From contig CAIPTY010000023.1 of assembly GCA_903868145.1 (NCBI GenBank), positions 33,067 to 97,066 on the forward strand: a stretch of DNA of 64,000 nucleotides, read 5' to 3'. The translations under genes and the position numbers were made by a program. Within the stretch, counting starts at the first letter, position 1. Each line of letters starts with the position of its first letter. The notes beneath the pieces were generated by a model. The model was not told the origin of the DNA and ran no database searches. It was given only the letters and a program-made list of their open reading frames with translations. Of the stretch, positions 7,904 through 18,858 are shown piece after piece. The stretch comes from an uncultured Desulfuromonadales bacterium (lineage in GTDB: Bacteria; Desulfobacterota; Desulfuromonadia; Geobacterales; Pseudopelobacteraceae).

Positions 7904-9795
7904 CGCTTGTGGCGATCCATCCTGCGCCATCCCCCCAGGCTGTGCCGCTGGCCAACGCATTTCTGCAGAGCTACCTCGAAGCATCCCCTCCAGCTGCCGG
8001 ACCGATTGAGATTGAGCGGGCAGATTTCTTCCTCCATCAGGAGTCTGCCACCTGTGTCGATGAAATTGTTACCCGGCAACCGGCAGTGGTCGGTTTCTCG
8101 GTGTATGTCTGGAATCGTAAATTATGCGCTGAGATTGCCGGTGAGCTGCGACTCCGACAGCCGGGGATTATCATCTTCGCAGGAGGGCCGGAGGCTACCG
8201 CCGATCCGGCTGGCCTGCTGGCGGAGGGCGGTCTCGACTTCCTGATTTCCGGCGAGGGGGAGAAGCCGTTTGCCGAGGTCTGCGCCCGGCTGGCGGTCGG
8301 AGCGGATGTGGCAGGTATCCCCGGCGTTGTCACTCTGGAAAAAAACGGGATTTCCCTGATCCCGGCGCAGTCGCTCACCGATCTGGACAGCATCCCTTCC
8401 CCCTGGCTTAATGGAATTCTTGACGCCGCACGGTATCCGGGAATCCTCTGGCAGTTGTCGCGCGGTTGCGGTTTCAACTGTGACTTCTGCTTCGATTCCC
8501 GCGACCGTCACGGTGTGCGGCATTTTTCGCTGGAACGGATTGAGGCGGAATTGCGGCACTTTGCCTGTCATGGCGTCAGCCAGGTCTTCGTGCTGGACTC
8601 CACCTTCAATCAGGATGTGCGCCGGGCCAAGACCATCCTGCGGATGATCCGGAAGATCGCCCCACACATCCATTTCCACTTCGAGGTGCGCAGCGAGTTT
8701 CTCGACCGGGAGATGGCAGGGCTTTTCGCCGGTATCACCTGCTCCCTGCAGATTGGCCTGCAGAGCGCCGATCCACAGGTATTACGGAGAGTTGGCCGCA
8801 GTTTTCGCCGAGATGACTTTGTCCGCCGAACCATGCTGCTGAACGACACCGGCGCAGTGTTCGGTTTTGATCTTATGTACGGCCTGCCCGGTGATACCCT
8901 GAGTGGCTTCCGCGACAGCCTCGATTTTGCCCTGGGGCTCTACCCAAATCACCTGGACATCTTTCCGCTGGCCGTACTTCCCGGCACTGCACTGGCTTCC
9001 CGGGCTGCATCGCACGGTCTCGATCATCTGCCGGTACCGCCCTACACCTTGACCGCATCGCCATCCTTCACTTCCGGTGACATGGCTGCGGCACGCACAC
9101 TGGCCATGGCCTGCGACATCTTTTACACGCGGGGTCGCGCCGTAGCCTGGTTCAACGGTGTGATCCACCCTCTGGCGGTGAGCCCTTCGTTATTTCTGCA
9201 ACAGTTCGCGGAGTGGCTTGAGCAGCAGCCGGTCGCCTGCATCGATGAAACCGGCCTGTCGGACGAGCAGATCTGGCAACTTCAGCGGGCTTTTCTCTCG
9301 TGGCGATTTGGCACCAAAAAGCTGGGGCGATTGCTGCCGGCGGTTCTCGACCTGCTGGACTATCACTATCACTACGCCGCAGCTCTGTTGACACCCCCGC
9401 CACAGATTCCTTCAAAAAAGAGCATGGCCGGGATGCGGCTCCTGCAGATCCCCCTGAGCTTGGCACCATCAGCCCGTCCGGCACACTTCAGCTACGAAAT
9501 TCTGGAAATACTGGATGCGGGAGCGCCCGACGTGCTCAACTTTGCCGACACTCTCGAGCCATGCGGTTCCTGGGCTGTCATCTATCCAACGGCCAAAGGT
9601 GTCCGCACCGAATCGTTCGATCCTTCCCTGTACCGCCTGCTGGAGGAGCTGGATGGGCGTACAGCGCCTTCAACCCTCATATCGGATCTTGGCATCACGG
9701 CTGGCGACGCCGGTGATTTCCTCGCGTTCGCCGTATCCGAAGGCATCGTTCTAATCCCGTCTTCCGCGACCTCGAATAAAATCCGTTGCCGCTGA
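7894..9795 (+). CDS. B12-binding-domain radical-SAM protein of unknown substrate
   Basis: A 633-residue class B-type radical-SAM enzyme. The first 130 residues look like a cobalamin-binding Rossmann domain (VVGFSVYVWNRKLCAEIAGEL, then IIIFAGGPEATADP). A TIM-barrel radical-SAM core follows with the cluster motif CGFNCDFC (Cx3CxxC) in QLSRGCGFNCDFCFDSR. GLQSADPQVLRRVGR and MYGLPGDTLSGFRDSLDFAL are the standard downstream strands. The last 200 residues (FLSWRFGTKKLGRLLPAVLDLL and a final TAG-like beta part) resemble the DUF4080 C-terminal region. The substrate is unknown; it overlaps the small upstream gene and ends at a terminator, so the release factor, hypothetical gene and this gene form one transcript. 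Confidence 0.82.
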   Translation: MRLTLVAIHPAPSPQAVPLANAFLQSYLEASPPAAGPIEIERADFFLHQESATCVDEIVTRQPAVVGFSVYVWNRKLCAEIAGELRLRQPGIIIFAGGPEATADPAGLLAEGGLDFLISGEGEKPFAEVCARLAVGADVAGIPGVVTLEKNGISLIPAQSLTDLDSIPSPWLNGILDAARYPGILWQLSRGCGFNCDFCFDSRDRHGVRHFSLERIEAELRHFACHGVSQVFVLDSTFNQDVRRAKTILRMIRKIAPHIHFHFEVRSEFLDREMAGLFAGITCSLQIGLQSADPQVLRRVGRSFRRDDFVRRTMLLNDTGAVFGFDLMYGLPGDTLSGFRDSLDFALGLYPNHLDIFPLAVLPGTALASRAASHGLDHLPVPPYTLTASPSFTSGDMAAARTLAMACDIFYTRGRAVAWFNGVIHPLAVSPSLFLQQFAEWLEQQPVACIDETGLSDEQIWQLQRAFLSWRFGTKKLGRLLPAVLDLLDYHYHYAAALLTPPPQIPSKKSMAGMRLLQIPLSLAPSARPAHFSYEILEILDAGAPDVLNFADTLEPCGSWAVIYPTAKGVRTESFDPSLYRLLEELDGRTAPSTLISDLGITAGDAGDFLAFAVSEGIVLIPSSATSNKIRCR

Positions 9796-9830
9796 TGGGA
9801 CATTGATGCTATAGGTAGCCCGTACCTGAG

Positions 9831-9857
9831 CCACAGGGAGCACCCCTGTGGTTTTTT
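9831..9857 (+). terminator. Rho-independent terminator after the radical-SAM gene
   Basis: An 8-bp stem CCACAGGG / CCCTGTGG with loop AGCAC is followed by six T residues. It separates the radical-SAM transcript from the ABC-F gene whose ATG is 27 bases further on. Confidence 0.88.
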
Positions 9858-9883
9858 ATTTTCTGTCAAAGGGAGCATTTTAC

Positions 9884-11521
9884 ATGATTACCGCATCGAA
9901 TATATCCCTCGCCTACGGCAAGCGGGTCATTTTCAAGGACGTCAATATAAAGTTCACTCCCGGCAACTGCTACGGTCTGATCGGGGCAAACGGTGCCGGT
10001 AAATCCACCTTTCTCAAGATACTGGCGGGAGAGGCGGAAGCCGATAAGGGAGAGATTGCCATCGGCCCGCGAGAGCGGGTTGCAGTCCTCAGGCAGGATC
10101 AGTTTGCCTTTGACGAGGCAACCGTTTTCAATACCGTCATCATGGGTCATCGTCGGCTGTACGATATCATGGTCGAGCGCGAGGCAATCTATGCCAAGGC
10201 GGATTTCTCGGAGGAGGATGGCGCCCGTTCAGCCGAACTGGAGGGGGACTTCGCCGAGATGAACGGCTACGAAGCGGAATCCGAGGCAGCAGTATTGCTG
10301 AACGGGCTCGGCATTACCGAGGAATTGCGCCACAAGAAGATGAAAGAGCTGGAGGGTGGCGACAAGGTGCGGGTGCTGCTGGCACAGGCGCTGTTCGGCA
10401 GCCCGGATGTGCTGCTCCTTGATGAGCCGACCAACAACCTTGACCTGAAATCCATCTCCTGGCTGGAGGAATTTCTCTTCCGTTTTCCCAATACCGTGAT
10501 TGTCGTTTCCCACGACCGTCACTTCCTCAACCAGGTCTGCACCCACACCGCCGACATCGATTTTGGCCGGATCACGGTGTATGTGGGCAACTACGATTTC
10601 TGGTACCATGCCAGCCAGTTGAACCTGAAGCAGAAGCAGAACGAGAACCGCAAGGTCTCCGAAAAGGCCGATGAATTGAAGGCCTTTATCCAGCGCTTCA
10701 GCTCCAACGCCTCCAAGGCCAAGCAGGCCACATCCCGTAAAAAGCTGCTGGACAAGCTGACCCTTGAGGATATGCCGGTTTCGTCACGCAAATATCCGCA
10801 CGTGATGTTCAAGCCGGAACGCCCCTGCGGCGACATCATCCTGGAGATCGAGGGGCTCTCAAAAACGATCGATGGTGTGCAGGTTCTTAACAACCTGTCG
10901 CTGATTGTACGGAAAAACGACAAGATCGCCTTTGTGGGCAGCAATGGCCTGGCAAAAACGACCCTCTTCCAGATCCTTGCCGGAGAGCTGGAACCTGACA
11001 GCGGCAGCTTTCGTTGGGGTGTGACAATCTCTTCGGCCTATTTCCCCAAGGAAAACAGCTCCTACTTTGAAAAAGATCTGAATCTGATCGAGTGGCTGGG
11101 GCAGTTCTCACCGCCGACCGAGGGTGAAACCTTTGCGCGTGGTTTTTTGGGCAGGATGCTGTTCTCCGGTGACGAGGCCACCAAGAAATGCTCGGTTCTA
11201 TCCGGTGGCGAACGGGTGCGCTGCATGCTGGCCCGCATGATGCTGACCGGCGCCAACGTCATCATTCTGGATGAACCGACCAATCATCTCGATCTGGAAT
11301 CCATCACCGCACTGAACGACGGATTGATCGCTTTCAGCGAGGTGGTGCTGTTCGCCTCGCATGACCACGAGTTTGTGGCAACCGTGGCAAACAGAATCGT
11401 GGAGATTACTCCCGGCGGGATCATCGATCGGACCATGGGATTTGAGGAATATCTGGAGGATGCTGAAGTCGCACGGGAGCGGGATAATCTGTACCACGGC
11501 CATGCGGAGTTGAGCCTGTAA
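9884..11521 (+). CDS. ABC-F ATPase, YbiT-like
   Basis: A 545-residue soluble protein with two ABC domains and no membrane part, the ABC-F plan of ribosome-associated ATPases. The first Walker A is GANGAGKST (34-42), with Walker B LLLDEPTNNLDL; the linker FIQRFSSNASKAKQATSRKK is the family P-site-tRNA-interaction motif region. Overall wording (LRQDQFAFDEATVFNTVIMG) matches YbiT best. In the second domain the Walker A reads GSNGLAKTT: Ala357 replaces the conserved glycine before Lys, while its LSGGE and Walker B LDEPTNHLDL are intact. The first-site signature is degenerate (LEGGD), as also in YbiT. The start at MITASNISLAYGKR has an AAGGGAG site; a longer frame would run into the terminator. 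It probably tunes or protects translation. Confidence 0.9.
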   Translation: MITASNISLAYGKRVIFKDVNIKFTPGNCYGLIGANGAGKSTFLKILAGEAEADKGEIAIGPRERVAVLRQDQFAFDEATVFNTVIMGHRRLYDIMVEREAIYAKADFSEEDGARSAELEGDFAEMNGYEAESEAAVLLNGLGITEELRHKKMKELEGGDKVRVLLAQALFGSPDVLLLDEPTNNLDLKSISWLEEFLFRFPNTVIVVSHDRHFLNQVCTHTADIDFGRITVYVGNYDFWYHASQLNLKQKQNENRKVSEKADELKAFIQRFSSNASKAKQATSRKKLLDKLTLEDMPVSSRKYPHVMFKPERPCGDIILEIEGLSKTIDGVQVLNNLSLIVRKNDKIAFVGSNGLAKTTLFQILAGELEPDSGSFRWGVTISSAYFPKENSSYFEKDLNLIEWLGQFSPPTEGETFARGFLGRMLFSGDEATKKCSVLSGGERVRCMLARMMLTGANVIILDEPTNHLDLESITALNDGLIAFSEVVLFASHDHEFVATVANRIVEITPGGIIDRTMGFEEYLEDAEVARERDNLYHGHAELSL

Positions 11522-11540
11522 GCCGATTTTGATCAAAAAA

Positions 11541-12011
11541 TCAAGGGGGGGACTGGCTGATGGAGGTGATATAGACCGTCAGATCGCCGTTGGGGCGCTT
11601 GATGTGGACTTCTTCGTCGAGTTTCTTGTGCAGCAGTGCCTGGCCTACCGGTGAATCGATGCTGATTCTGCCGACTGTCACGTCTATCTCGTCCGGGCCG
11701 ACGAGCTGGTAGCAACGACTTACACCGTCAACATCCTCGTATCCCACCCAGCAGCCGAAAGAAACGACCTTTGGATTTACCGGTGCGGCGGCGACTTTGA
11801 GCAGCTTGAGTCTGTTGCCGAGATGTTTCAGTTTGCTGTCGATCTCGCGCAGTCGCTTCTTACCGTAAATGTATTCCGCGTTTTCAGAGCGATCCCCTTC
11901 TGCCGCAGCATCGGAAACCCCCTGGCACACCTTGGGCCGCTCGACCCGCCAGAGGTAGTGGTACTCGTTCTCAAGTTTTTTAAGCCCTTCGGCCGAGATC
12001 AGATTAGTCAT
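11541..12011 (-). CDS. greB: Transcript cleavage factor GreB-like (GreA/GreB family)
   Basis: A 156-residue Gre factor. Residues 1-75 form the antiparallel coiled coil with the acidic tip DAAAEGDRSENAEYIYGKKR, whose Asp and Glu residues chelate the magnesium used to cut backtracked RNA in RNA polymerase. Residues 80-156 form the FKBP-like domain ending VGQALLHKKLDEEVHI. NEYHYLWRVERPKV and YIYGKKRLREID favour GreB over GreA. The gene lies downstream of the cold-shock gene on the same strand, behind a terminator, and converges with the ABC-F gene. Confident at family level; greB rather than a greA paralogue is a judgement. Confidence 0.87.
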   Translation of the reverse strand: MTNLISAEGLKKLENEYHYLWRVERPKVCQGVSDAAAEGDRSENAEYIYGKKRLREIDSKLKHLGNRLKLLKVAAAPVNPKVVSFGCWVGYEDVDGVSRCYQLVGPDEIDVTVGRISIDSPVGQALLHKKLDEEVHIKRPNGDLTVYITSISQSPP

Positions 12012-12037
12012 GCGGCTGTTCCCCTGCCCATAAAAAA

Positions 12038-12057
12038 ACCCCGGATCTCTCCGGGGT
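12038..12057 (-). terminator. Terminator after the cold-shock gene
   Basis: An 8-bp stem ACCCCGGA / TCCGGGGT with a four-base loop; the minus strand continues into seven T residues. It ends the cold-shock transcript just before greB, so greB probably has its own promoter or depends on read-through. The symmetric A/T flanks could also let it work in the other direction. Confidence 0.87.
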
Positions 12058-12087
12058 CTTTTGTTCCCTGTTGAAAGCGTAAACTTC

Positions 12088-12288
12088 TTACGCTCTGGTT
12101 ACGTTCGATGCCTGGAGGCCCTTGGGGCCTTTGACTACCTCAAACGTTACGCTATCGCCCTCAGCAAGTGATTTGAAACCATCGCCAACGATTGCGGAGA
12201 AGTGAACGAATACATCATCGCCACCTTCCTGCTCCAGAAAACCAAACCCCTTGCTGTCATTGAACCATTTCACTGTTCCGTTTACCAT
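12088..12288 (-). CDS. Cold-shock domain protein
   Basis: A 66-residue single-domain cold-shock protein beginning [23 protein letters not shown]1 is KGFGFL and RNP2 is VFVHFSAI; the end [13 protein letters not shown] is typical. It binds single-stranded RNA and acts as an RNA chaperone. The start was chosen at [10 protein letters not shown], with an AGGAG site about ten bases upstream; a longer frame would add an unrelated 21-residue leader. The upstream leader contains a short GTCCG/CGGAC hairpin, and cold-shock genes often carry a structured thermosensitive leader, though nothing here proves that. Confidence 0.95.
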   Translation of the reverse strand: MVNGTVKWFNDSKGFGFLEQEGGDDVFVHFSAIVGDGFKSLAEGDSVTFEVVKGPKGLQASNVTRA

Positions 12289-12410
12289 GTTCTTCTTTCT
12301 CCTGATACTTCTCTTTAAGTTTGTCCGGGAAGATCCACGGACGTTCATCATGTTTATCAGCTTGTGGTATGCAAAGTCAATCTAATTAATTCATATACGA
12401 AACTATTTTT

Positions 12411-14048
<1,638 letters not shown>

Positions 14049-14230
14049 GGTTTCAGGAACCTCGTGCGCTGAAATGGAGTTGAACCTGATAACATGACGT
14101 GTGCCGGGTGGCAACCGAAAATATGGGACTGTTAGGTTGACGAACATCATGAAAAAAGAGAGTATGACAACTCATTGAATTCAGATGTCATTCCAAACCA
14201 AAATCTCCAGCTCTTGCCCATGAGGTACCC

Positions 14231-16129
14231 GTGGCACTTATATCCCTGCGCAGCATAACCCTGGCCTTCGGCGGACCACCGCTTTTTGACGGTATCAACC
14301 TACAGATCGAACCGGGTGACCGGCTCTGCCTGATGGGTCGCAACGGCAGCGGCAAATCGACACTGCTGAGGCTGATCGGCGGCGAACTGTTGCCGGAGAG
14401 AGGCGAGATCCAGCGCCAGCAGGGACTCAAAGTGGCACAGCTCACCCAGGAGGTGCCGCTGGGCCTGATCGGCTCTGTATTTGACGTGGTCGCCTCCGGC
14501 ATGGGAGCTGCTGCGGCGCTGCTGGCGGAGTATCACCACGTCAGCCACGAACTGGCTCATGACAGCAGCGGGAAACTGCTGGTTCGCCTGGAGTCGCTGC
14601 AAAAAGAACTGGAGGAGCATGACGGCTGGAATCTGCATCAGGAGGTGGAGCGGGTGCTGAACCGGCTTGGTCTGGATGCCGAGGCAGAATTCACGGAACT
14701 CTCCGGCGGGACCAAACGGCGGGTTCTGCTTGCCCGCGCGCTGGTTTCTTCGCCGGACATCCTGATTCTGGATGAACCGACCAACCACCTTGACATCGAC
14801 ACGATCCTCTGGCTGGAGGAATTTCTGGCTAAGAATGTCAGGACGGTGCTGTTCGTGACCCATGATCGCGCCTTTGCCCGGAGGCTGGCAAATCGGGTTG
14901 CGGAACTGGATCGGGGCAGAATCTACGCATTCCCCTGCGGCTACGATGAATTCACGGAACGCCGTGAGGCGCTGCTTGAGGCCGAAATCACCCGGCAGGC
15001 GCTGTTCGACAAAAAACTGGCACAGGAAGAGGTCTGGGTCAGGCAGGGGATCAAGGCCCGCCGTACCCGTAATGAAGGGAGAGTCCGGGCGCTGAAGAAA
15101 CTGCGCGAGGAGTACCGTCAGCGCCGCGAACAGCAGGGGACAGCCAGGATTCAGTTGCAGCACGCGGATCGTTCCGGTGCGCTGGTGGCCGAGGCGAGCG
15201 GCCTCACCTTCTCCTACGGCAACCGCCCGATTGTGAAGGACCTCACCACCACGATCATGCGCGGCGACCGGATCGGGATCATCGGGCCCAACGGATCCGG
15301 CAAGACCACCCTGCTGCGCCTGCTGCTGGGCGAACTGGAACCGCACCAGGGAGAGATCAGGCTGGGAACCCGCCGTGAGGTGCTCTACTTCGATCAGCTC
15401 CGTGAACAGCTCGATCTGGACAAGAGTGTGCAGGAAAACGTCGGCGAGGGAAACGACACCCTGATCATCAATGGCCGGTCACGCCATATCATCGGCTATC
15501 TGCAGGATTTCCTCTTCTCGCCCGAACGGGCGCGCTCACCGGTCAGCATCCTTTCCGGCGGCGAGCGTAATCGCCTGTTGCTGGCCAAACTCTTCACCAA
15601 ACCCTCGAACATCCTGGTGATGGACGAGCCGACTAACGACCTGGATGCCGAGACACTCGACCTGCTGGAGGATCTGTTGATGGAGTATCCCGGCACGCTG
15701 CTGCTGGTCAGCCATGATCGCGAATTTCTGAACAACGTGGTTTCAAGTACGCTGGTGCTGTCCGGCAATGGCACGGTGCGGGAGTTTGAGGGTGGCTATG
15801 ACGACTGGCTGAGCCGGTCTGCGCTTGAGACGGCTGCCGTATCCCCGGTGACACTGAAGGCAGGTGCGGAAAAGGGAAGACCGCAGAAGGAACGCGCCCG
15901 GAAACTCTCATTCAAGGATGAGCGCGAGCTGGAAGCGTTGCCGGACCGGATAGCAGCGCTGGAGGCGGAGCAGGCAGAACTGCACACACGGCTCTCCGAT
16001 CCGGAGTTTTATAAATCGGCAGGCACTGAGGTGGCTTCGATCAATGGCCGCCTGGCGGCGCTTGAGCAGGAGCTTGAGGGGGCCTATCTGCGCTGGGACG
16101 AGCTTGAGTCGATGAAAAATCCTGCATGA
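14231..16129 (+). CDS. uup: ABC-F ATPase Uup-like
   Basis: A 632-residue twin-ABC protein. The first site has GRNGSGKST, LSGGTKRRVLLARAL and LILDEPTNHLDI; the second has GPNGSGKTT, LSGGERNRLLLAKLF and VMDEPTNDLDAETLDLLEDLL, which is the Uup wording. The middle IKARRTRNEGRVRALKKLREE is the Uup linker. The last 90 residues (LSFKDERELEALPDRIAALE onward) form the coiled coil that binds branched DNA in E. coli Uup, an ABC-F linked to precise excision of transposons and ribosome biogenesis. The start is GTG at 14231 with a GAGG seven bases upstream. It converges with the CoA-binding gene, with only one base between stop codons. Confidence 0.92.
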   Translation: MALISLRSITLAFGGPPLFDGINLQIEPGDRLCLMGRNGSGKSTLLRLIGGELLPERGEIQRQQGLKVAQLTQEVPLGLIGSVFDVVASGMGAAAALLAEYHHVSHELAHDSSGKLLVRLESLQKELEEHDGWNLHQEVERVLNRLGLDAEAEFTELSGGTKRRVLLARALVSSPDILILDEPTNHLDIDTILWLEEFLAKNVRTVLFVTHDRAFARRLANRVAELDRGRIYAFPCGYDEFTERREALLEAEITRQALFDKKLAQEEVWVRQGIKARRTRNEGRVRALKKLREEYRQRREQQGTARIQLQHADRSGALVAEASGLTFSYGNRPIVKDLTTTIMRGDRIGIIGPNGSGKTTLLRLLLGELEPHQGEIRLGTRREVLYFDQLREQLDLDKSVQENVGEGNDTLIINGRSRHIIGYLQDFLFSPERARSPVSILSGGERNRLLLAKLFTKPSNILVMDEPTNDLDAETLDLLEDLLMEYPGTLLLVSHDREFLNNVVSSTLVLSGNGTVREFEGGYDDWLSRSALETAAVSPVTLKAGAEKGRPQKERARKLSFKDERELEALPDRIAALEAEQAELHTRLSDPEFYKSAGTEVASINGRLAALEQELEGAYLRWDELESMKNPA

Positions 16130-16130
16130 T

Positions 16131-16535
16131 TCAGTGGTCGTGATACCCCATGACCACCAGAAGGCAGCTCCCGTCGGCAATCACGTTCACCCCTTTTTCC
16201 TGGCAGAGCGAAACGGCCGCGGGGCTTTCTGATCCGGGCTGCATCCAGATGTTCTCGATCCCGTGGGCGATGGCCAGAGGTACAAGCTTTTCCGTAACTG
16301 TCGGCGGGGTGATCATGGAGATGCTCTTCACCTCCGGCGGCAGCTCATCGACGGATTTCACGCATGCAAGTCCCTCTATTTCCGTCTCATTCGGGTTGAC
16401 CGGCACCGCCTGCTTTCCGTTTTGCACGTAACACCGCAGCACCCGGTTACCGAACTTCTGGCGGTTGGACGACGCCCCCACCACACCGAACTTTGCGGCG
16501 GAAAGAAACTGATTGATCTGCTCCGTAATACTCAT
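16131..16535 (-). CDS. CoA-binding domain protein (YccU-like)
   Basis: A 134-residue protein consisting of one Rossmann-type CoA_binding_2 domain. Motifs: FGVVGASSNRQKFGNRVLRC (nucleotide loop), AVPVNPNETEIEGLAC, IENIWMQPGSESPAAVSLC and GVNVIADGSCLLVVMGYHDH. This is the YccU/YciA-type stand-alone domain of about 130 residues seen in many proteobacteria; it binds CoA or a related nucleotide, but its physiological role is not defined. The start is supported by GGGAGGGG about 8 bases upstream. It ends just against the convergent uup gene, and lies upstream of the histidine kinase on the same strand, so the two could share a transcript. Confidence 0.85.
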   Translation of the reverse strand: MSITEQINQFLSAAKFGVVGASSNRQKFGNRVLRCYVQNGKQAVPVNPNETEIEGLACVKSVDELPPEVKSISMITPPTVTEKLVPLAIAHGIENIWMQPGSESPAAVSLCQEKGVNVIADGSCLLVVMGYHDH

Positions 16536-16553
16536 GATACCCCTCCCTGTTTT

Positions 16554-18626
16554 TTATGTGGCCGGAAGAAAAATGGTGACGGCCGTTCCTTTTCCGACCT
16601 CCGACGCAATGTCGATGAAACCTTTATGTCTGCCGATTACCGACAGGGTTGAACTGAGTCCGAGACCCGTGCCGCTCTCCCTGGTTGTGAAGTACGGATC
16701 GTATACCTTGTGAAGATCCTCTTCCGGTATTCCTCCTCCGCTATCCTCAATGACGATCTTTACATAACTTCCCGGTAGCAGCGAGTATCTGTTGCCGTCA
16801 GGCAGCGTGGCGGGATCAATCCGAATCGTCAGGGTTCCGCCCTCCGGCATGGCCTGGACGGCATTCAGTATGATGTTGTTGAACGCCTGGCCGATCTCCT
16901 GACTATCCACATTCACGGTCCGACTCACCGTGCAGTCAATGTGTCCTTTGACATCGGTTCCTGTCAGAAACAGGGAGACCGACTCCCGAATCAGGTCATC
17001 GATGGGAACCGGTTTTCTTACGGGAGCGCCGCCTTTGGCAAATGTGAGAAGCTGGCGCGCAAGAGTGGCGGCACGACGGGATGACGCTTCCGCTGAATCA
17101 AGAACAGGCAGCACGGTGTCCGGTTCACCCAGGTGTTTTTTTGCGTACGCAATATACCCGATGACACCGGTGAGTATGTTATTGAAATTGTGGGCGATCC
17201 CTCCGGCAAGAACGCTTATGGATTCAAGCTTCTGAGCCTTTAGGAGTTCCTGTTGCAGATAATCACGTTCGCTGATGTCATGACCGATCCCTAAAAATAC
17301 CTTCGTGCCATGCTCAAAATCCGACACTACCGAGCCATTGGCCGTATATCGCCGCAAACTGCCGTCCTTGCAGAGCACCCGGTATTCAAGCCCGCTCTGT
17401 TTTTCACCCGTCTCCATGACTTTCTGCAGAAACGCGCAGCACCCCTGCACATCATCTGGATGGACAAACGGGGTAAATGGTTGTCCGATGGTTTCTCCGG
17501 GGTCATAACCGAAGGCGTCTTTCCAACGGGGTGACACATAACTGAAAACCCCTGCTGGCGTCAGGGTGAATACCACGTCATTGGCGTTTTCAACAAACGA
17601 ACGGAACCGCTGCTCACCTTTCAGGACAGATTGTTGTGCTTTCTGATTCCGCCTCCACTGCCGATGGAGCAGCCAGCTCGATACCGCAGTAATGGCAAGG
17701 AAGAGCATCATTGAGAAAAGCATCGTATCCAGTTCCGCATACCAGTCCGCAAGATGATCGACGGTCGCCAGACCCACAAAGATGTAGAGCGGATGTGACA
17801 GCTTCAACTTACGAAACGAAAAAGTGCGCTCTATTGAATCCAGACTGCTTTTTGAGATGTACGTTCCGCCGGACATCCCGGCTCGAATCATTTCTTTAAA
17901 CTGCGGAGAACTGATCGTGTGCGCCGTATCGCGTCCCGTACTTTTTAATTCCGGATAGCGCGCCACAAGCTTGAAGTCTGAATCCAGAAGGGTAATTACG
18001 CCGTTGGTGCCCACATTTATTTTGGAACATACCTGCGTCAGATAATCGAGCGTAATACCGGCATAGACCAGTCCGGCAAATCTCCCGTCGGGATGGCTGA
18101 TTCGTCGGGCAAGAATAATCATCCATCGCCCGGAGATGCCTCCAATCAGCGGTCGTGAGATGATCAGGCCGACATGGGGCGTGTCCCGGAGATGTGCGAA
18201 ATAATCTCTGTGGGCCAGACGCATGGTCGTTGCGGGGGTCACGCTGGAGCCGTAGATCGCGTCTCCTGATGTATTGGTCGCTCTGAGCGATGCAAGCTCC
18301 GGCAGACGTGAATTTTCACGTACGATGAAAGCGTTTAATGACGATTCATCAATTACTCCTGTTGCCAGTTGACGTTCAGCTTCATCAGAAATGGATTGCA
18401 GGGCAATATCGATCTTGCCGAAAATGCCGGAAATATTTTCGTCGAGAACCTGCGAGAGATTACTGGTTGTAACAGATGCACGCTCATCATAGACCTGTTT
18501 GCTGCGATACAGTGATAACCCGATTATCCCGGCAACCACCAGATTAAGGGCAATAACTCCCGTAACCAGCAGCGTGGTCATGGAGCGGCTCAATGCGTCG
18601 TCAGATTTTTCCGTTGCGTTGTTCAT
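16554..18626 (-). CDS. Membrane sensor histidine kinase with CACHE and PAS domains
   Basis: A 690-residue sensor. A first transmembrane helix spans about residues 17-40 and a second about 302-320. Between them is a double-CACHE-like periplasmic domain (HRDYFAHLRDTPHVGLIISRP, RRISHPDGRFAGLVYAGITL). A PAS domain at about 340-455 is followed by a HisKA dimerisation helix with the H box AGGIAHNFNNILTG (His479) and a HATPase domain with NIILNAVQAM, DSGGGIPEEDL and TGLGLSS. The H-box residue after His is Asn rather than Asp. It has no receiver, so it needs a separate response regulator; none lies on its own strand, but one is encoded across the divergent promoter. Signal unknown. Confidence 0.9.
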   Translation of the reverse strand: MNNATEKSDDALSRSMTTLLVTGVIALNLVVAGIIGLSLYRSKQVYDERASVTTSNLSQVLDENISGIFGKIDIALQSISDEAERQLATGVIDESSLNAFIVRENSRLPELASLRATNTSGDAIYGSSVTPATTMRLAHRDYFAHLRDTPHVGLIISRPLIGGISGRWMIILARRISHPDGRFAGLVYAGITLDYLTQVCSKINVGTNGVITLLDSDFKLVARYPELKSTGRDTAHTISSPQFKEMIRAGMSGGTYISKSSLDSIERTFSFRKLKLSHPLYIFVGLATVDHLADWYAELDTMLFSMMLFLAITAVSSWLLHRQWRRNQKAQQSVLKGEQRFRSFVENANDVVFTLTPAGVFSYVSPRWKDAFGYDPGETIGQPFTPFVHPDDVQGCCAFLQKVMETGEKQSGLEYRVLCKDGSLRRYTANGSVVSDFEHGTKVFLGIGHDISERDYLQQELLKAQKLESISVLAGGIAHNFNNILTGVIGYIAYAKKHLGEPDTVLPVLDSAEASSRRAATLARQLLTFAKGGAPVRKPVPIDDLIRESVSLFLTGTDVKGHIDCTVSRTVNVDSQEIGQAFNNIILNAVQAMPEGGTLTIRIDPATLPDGNRYSLLPGSYVKIVIEDSGGGIPEEDLHKVYDPYFTTRESGTGLGLSSTLSVIGRHKGFIDIASEVGKGTAVTIFLPAT

Positions 18627-18858
18627 GCAGGTGCCTGTAGATGGGGGTTACGGTTTGGGTCTCCGGCTCCGATATTTGATCATACATACCAGAAACGGCT
18701 TCGTTTCGCCTCTGTAAATTTCCGGCTGGACACAATTTTTATCGTCATCCATGAATTGAAACTATCATGGCGTTGTTCTTTATGCTAAAAGGCGCATACG
18801 AAATACCATCTCCTCACGACACACAACCATTCCGGCCGGTTATGATCGAGAACTGCAC

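Noticed and set aside
14300..15346. A 348-codon minus-strand frame opposite uup
   Set aside because: Antisense shadow of a well supported gene with no domain content.
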